Shown piece after piece: positions 61,172 to 64,000 of a DNA stretch of 64,000 nt (position 1 is its first letter; each line of letters starts with the position of its first letter). The notes beneath the pieces are model-generated. The model was not told where the DNA came from. It saw only the letters and a program-made list of their open reading frames with translations, and did not search any database. A program made the position numbers and the translations under genes. The stretch is from contig CP119310.1 of the NCBI GenBank assembly GCA_029203185.1, positions 1,612,001-1,676,000 of the forward strand, given 5' to 3'. This DNA comes from Candidatus Chryseobacterium colombiense. Its GTDB lineage: Bacteria > Bacteroidota > Bacteroidia > Flavobacteriales > Weeksellaceae.

Positions 61172-62113
61172 ATGCAAGTATTATACGATATCAAAAATTT
61201 TTTCAAAGAATATCCTTTATATAAAGAGTTTTTGTACATTGAAAATTATGTTAGAACACAAAAAGGTATTGTTGATCCCTATGATTTTAATCAATTATCT
61301 TTCGAATATTTTTGTGATGAAGAACAAACAAATAGAACTTTTGAGATTGACTTACTAAAATCAACAAAAGAGTATTATAACAAATTTGCTGGAAATAAAA
61401 TTCCAAGTGACTGTTTTGATGAAAATGATCATTTAAGTTATGAAATCCATTTATTAGGAATTTGTAAATCTTGTCAAAAAAAACAAGTCGATTTTTTAAT
61501 TAAAGTTAAAAGTGATCAACAGTTTCCAAATGATAAAGATAATATCGTAGGACATGGTAAAGATGGTGTTCAGCATATTGATATTATTCAAAATAAACAA
61601 ATTAAAATATACCTAACTAAAGTTGGCATAAATCCAGAACCTAAAATAAATATTGATAAATCTATCCAAAAGTATTTTGACCGAGAAACAAATAATTGGT
61701 ATTTCAAAGGAATTAAGCAATATCAAATTGGATTCGGAATTGGATCTTTAGCTTACTTTAGAAGAATTATTGAAAAAGAATTATTTCACATCTTAGAAAA
61801 TATTAGTGATTTAAACTCTTCAGATCCCAAGCTAAAAAAAATTATTGAAGAGTTTGACAAAAATTCTAAAATGAGTACGCTTTACAATAGTACATTTTCT
61901 CTTTTACCAAAATCTTTACAAATATTAGGACATAATCCTCTTGAAATTTTATATAGATTAACATCGGAAGGGCTACATAATATTTCAGAACAGGAAAGTT
62001 TAGAAAAAGCGGATAAGATTCATAAATTATTAGATTTTGTAATAAAAAAAATCAATGAAGAAAATTCTGAATTAAAAGAAATAAGAGACCTTATTAATGA
62101 GTTAAAAAAATAA
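61172..62113 (+). CDS. Unknown protein, AT-rich, possible DUF4145/HEPN-like
   Basis: A 313-residue cytoplasmic protein of low-GC codon use, unlike its neighbours. A possible zinc knuckle 'GICKSCQKKQVDFLIKVKSD' sits near residues 94-113. The second half has 'GFGIGSLAYFRRIIEKELFH', which resembles the 'lRriiEkeL' helix of DUF4145/HEPN-type proteins linked to defence or abortive infection, followed by a helical tail. The family is uncertain. It is not linked in an operon with the HxlR gene (49-base gap, no shared function) and may be horizontally acquired. Confidence 0.5.
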   Translation: MQVLYDIKNFFKEYPLYKEFLYIENYVRTQKGIVDPYDFNQLSFEYFCDEEQTNRTFEIDLLKSTKEYYNKFAGNKIPSDCFDENDHLSYEIHLLGICKSCQKKQVDFLIKVKSDQQFPNDKDNIVGHGKDGVQHIDIIQNKQIKIYLTKVGINPEPKINIDKSIQKYFDRETNNWYFKGIKQYQIGFGIGSLAYFRRIIEKELFHILENISDLNSSDPKLKKIIEEFDKNSKMSTLYNSTFSLLPKSLQILGHNPLEILYRLTSEGLHNISEQESLEKADKIHKLLDFVIKKINEENSELKEIRDLINELKK

Positions 62114-62139
62114 ATATTCACTAAAATTAACTTTATTAA

Positions 62140-62168
62140 AAAACCGCCTCCAAAAAGAAAGCGGTTTT
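62140..62168. terminator. Hairpin terminator between convergent genes
   Basis: AAAACCGC (62140-62147) pairs with GCGGTTTT (62161-62168), A/T-rich on both sides; it serves the unknown gene at 61172 and the E1 gene at 62190. Confidence 0.65.
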
Positions 62169-62189
62169 CAAATTTATCTAAAATCTCAA

Positions 62190-64000
62190 TTAAAATATCG
62201 CAGGATATTTCTGAGGATTTGTTTCGTTAAACATCGCATAGATTTTCTCAACCATATCATCTGCAGATGGCTTAGAGAAATAATCTCCGTCACTTGCATA
62301 AGCAGGTCTGTGATCATTTGCAGATATCGTCAATGGATCAGAATCTAAGAATCTGAATGCCTTTTGCTTTTCTAAAATCTGCTGAAGTATAAATGCTGAG
62401 GTTCCGCCTTCCACATCTTCGTCGATTACAACCAATCTGTTTGTTTTCTTTACAGATTCAGCAATTTCATGCGTTAAATCGAAAGGAATTAAAGATTGAA
62501 CATCAATAACTTCCGCAGAGATTCCTAATTTTCCTAATTCTTCTGCAGCTTCCATTACAATTCTCCAAGTCGAACCATACGTTACTAATGTAACATCAGA
62601 TCCTTCTTTTGTAACTTCAATTTTCCCAACAGGAACAGTAAATTCACCTAAGTTATCCGGTTGTTTTTCTTTTAATCTGTATCCATTCAGACATTCAACA
62701 ATTACGGCCGGATCGTCGCTTTGAAGCATGGTATTGTAGAATCCGGCAGCTTTAGTTAAGTTTCTTGGAACTAATACCAAAATCCCTTTTGAAAGATTCA
62801 GAATTCCCGCCATTGGAGAACCTGAATGCCAAACTCCTTCTAATCTGTGACCTCTTGTTCTGATAATTACCGGAGCCTTCTGCCCTCCTTTTGTTCTGTA
62901 TTGAACGGTAGCCAGATCATCGCTCATTCCTTGTAAGCAGTATAAAATATAGTCTAAATACTGAATCTCAGCAATTGGTCTCAATCCTCTCATCGCCATA
63001 CCAATTCCCTGTCCAAGAATTGTAGCTTCACGGATTCCTGTATCAGCAACACGAACGTCACCGTACTTTTCCTGCATTCCTTCTAGACCCTGGTTTACGT
63101 CACCAATATTTCCGGCATCTTCACCAAATACTAAAGTTTCAGGATATTTTTCAAAAATTTTATCGAAGTTATTTCTTACCACTACTCTTCCGTCTACATC
63201 TTCAGAACTGTCAGAATAGATGGGCTTAATTTCTTTTACGTTCTCTGCTTTCCATTGAGACTGAGAATACAAATGAGAAGAATAGTTGTCTTTTTCAACT
63301 TCAAAAATCTCGTTGTACTTCTGCATTAATTGGTTTCTTTCTGCAGAGTTTGTTCCTCTTGTCGCCAATAAAGACCTTCTTACCAAATGGAAAATATCTT
63401 TTTTAGCTTTTGAAACCAATTTATTGAACTGATTGATATAATTTTCAATTTCAGCATTTTGCCCTTTAAGATTTTCAACTAAAGGTAACACTGAGCTGAT
63501 CAAATCTGTGATTGTCTTCTGATAATTTTCCCAAGCCTGCTTTTGACCTGCTTTTACCGTTTTTTTAGCGTCTTCATCAATGGCTTCCAATTCTTCTGCG
63601 GTTGCCAATACTTCTTCCTTACCTTCAATTTCGATAGAATAATTTAAAATCCATTCTTTGAATTTTACCAATCCATCAAACTGAGATTCCCAAGCTAAAC
63701 GATCTTCATTTTTATATCTTTCGTGAGACCCCGAAGTCGAGTGACCTTGAGGCTGTGTAACTTCAATAACGTGAACCACAACCGGAACACTTTCAACTCT
63801 TGCAAACTGCTCTGCTCTTGCATAAGCATCCAATAATGCGGCATAATCCCAAGCTTTCACCTGAATGATCTCACAGCCTTGAGCTTCCCCGTCTTTTCTT
63901 TGGAAACCGCTCAACATTTCTGCAATATCGGCTTTTGCTCTCTGATTTTTTGTAGGAACTGAAATTCCGTAACCATCATCCCAGATGGATACCACCATAG
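62190..64000 (-). CDS. Fused 2-oxoacid dehydrogenase E1 (alpha-beta), partial
   Basis: The C-terminal ~602 codons of a larger gene running off the right edge; the frame is open through 64000. The beginning of the visible part is the end of an E1 alpha domain ('SIWDDGYGISVPTKNQRAKA', 'HVIEVTQPQGHSTSGSHERY'). A helical linker of about 170 residues follows, then a complete E1 beta domain ('VFGEDAGNIGDVNQGLEGMQ', 'TGIREATILGQGIGMAMRG', 'YDSKGDYFSKPS'-like end). The alpha-beta fusion is typical of Bacteroidota 2-oxoacid (branched-chain/2-oxoisovalerate-type) dehydrogenases. It would work with a lipoyl E2 and with the E3 at 42083. The true start is outside the window. Confidence 0.85.
   Translation of the reverse strand, partial: MVVSIWDDGYGISVPTKNQRAKADIAEMLSGFQRKDGEAQGCEIIQVKAWDYAALLDAYARAEQFARVESVPVVVHVIEVTQPQGHSTSGSHERYKNEDRLAWESQFDGLVKFKEWILNYSIEIEGKEEVLATAEELEAIDEDAKKTVKAGQKQAWENYQKTITDLISSVLPLVENLKGQNAEIENYINQFNKLVSKAKKDIFHLVRRSLLATRGTNSAERNQLMQKYNEIFEVEKDNYSSHLYSQSQWKAENVKEIKPIYSDSSEDVDGRVVVRNNFDKIFEKYPETLVFGEDAGNIGDVNQGLEGMQEKYGDVRVADTGIREATILGQGIGMAMRGLRPIAEIQYLDYILYCLQGMSDDLATVQYRTKGGQKAPVIIRTRGHRLEGVWHSGSPMAGILNLSKGILVLVPRNLTKAAGFYNTMLQSDDPAVIVECLNGYRLKEKQPDNLGEFTVPVGKIEVTKEGSDVTLVTYGSTWRIVMEAAEELGKLGISAEVIDVQSLIPFDLTHEIAESVKKTNRLVVIDEDVEGGTSAFILQQILEKQKAFRFLDSDPLTISANDHRPAYASDGDYFSKPSADDMVEKIYAMFNETNPQKYPAIF

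Noticed and set aside
1..64000. CRISPR arrays, tRNA and rRNA genes
   Set aside because: I saw no regularly spaced repeats and no tRNA or rRNA landmarks; a proper RNA scan was not possible.

Overview
The window looks like chromosome of a low-GC Bacteroidota bacterium of the Flavobacteriia, most like Chryseobacterium or a close Weeksellaceae relative. The reasons are TonB/SusC-type receptors and detached plug domains, promoters of the TTG-N19-23-TAnnTTTG type, weak or absent Shine-Dalgarno sequences at most genes, a GG-leader peptide of the LKKINGG type, and a fused 2-oxoacid dehydrogenase E1. I see no rRNA, tRNA, CRISPR array or insertion sequence. The genus is inferred from family composition, not from a marker gene.

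Bases 1-16260 hold one side of an extracellular contractile injection system (eCIS; Afp/PVC-like phage-tail particle). On the minus strand a promoter at 8404-8436 leads into a DUF4255 (Pvc16-like) protein, three sheath proteins, two identical tube proteins, a third tube-like protein, a 52-residue DUF5908 protein, a LysM hub protein and the start of the VgrG/gp5-type spike, which runs off the left edge. Divergently, on the plus strand, lie a six-cysteine small protein, a short tape-measure protein and a 1324-residue putative cargo ending in an AHH (HNH/ENDO VII) nuclease domain. An Imm11-like immunity gene follows, then a promoterless alternative C-terminal cassette. Sheath and tube genes have been duplicated and homogenised (621 bp identical), and two of the three sheaths carry unrelated helical insertions of about 125-135 residues. 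The baseplate, ATPase and other parts must lie outside the window.

Bases 16261-24460 encode envelope proteins: a secreted MG2-like protein with a detached plug domain, an outer-membrane beta-barrel receptor, and a TonB siderophore-type receptor followed by a DUF4198 protein. Bases 24460-32630 hold an EamA transporter, a PAP2 phosphatase, an HD hydrolase, a TolC-MFP-RND efflux operon and a polysaccharide deacetylase. Bases 32700-36000 pair an MprF-like aminoacyl-phosphatidylglycerol synthase/flippase with an AcvB/VirJ-like lipoprotein. Bases 36000-44500 are mostly housekeeping: a GldA-like ABC ATPase, an SPFH protein with three N-terminal repeats, a patatin, dihydrolipoamide dehydrogenase and small secreted proteins.

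Bases 44500-48900 encode secreted glycosidases of families GH3 and GH29. Bases 49000-54500 are a minus-strand cluster headed by a GbsR/MarR regulator. It runs through four small four-helix membrane proteins, a DCC thiol-oxidoreductase, an SRPBCC protein and a DUF2071 protein to a decayed TIGR01777 epimerase. Two identical 18-bp dyads (TTTCAA-N6-TTGAAA) upstream of the first two genes are a candidate operator. Bases 54570-57650 pair an ECF sigma factor with a fusion of an anti-sigma-like membrane anchor, a SusC plug and a VWA domain. The right end carries a C1B peptidase, a GG-leader peptide, an Old Yellow Enzyme divergent from its HxlR regulator with an array of GTAAC sites, an AT-rich unknown gene, and the fused E1 dehydrogenase cut by the right edge.
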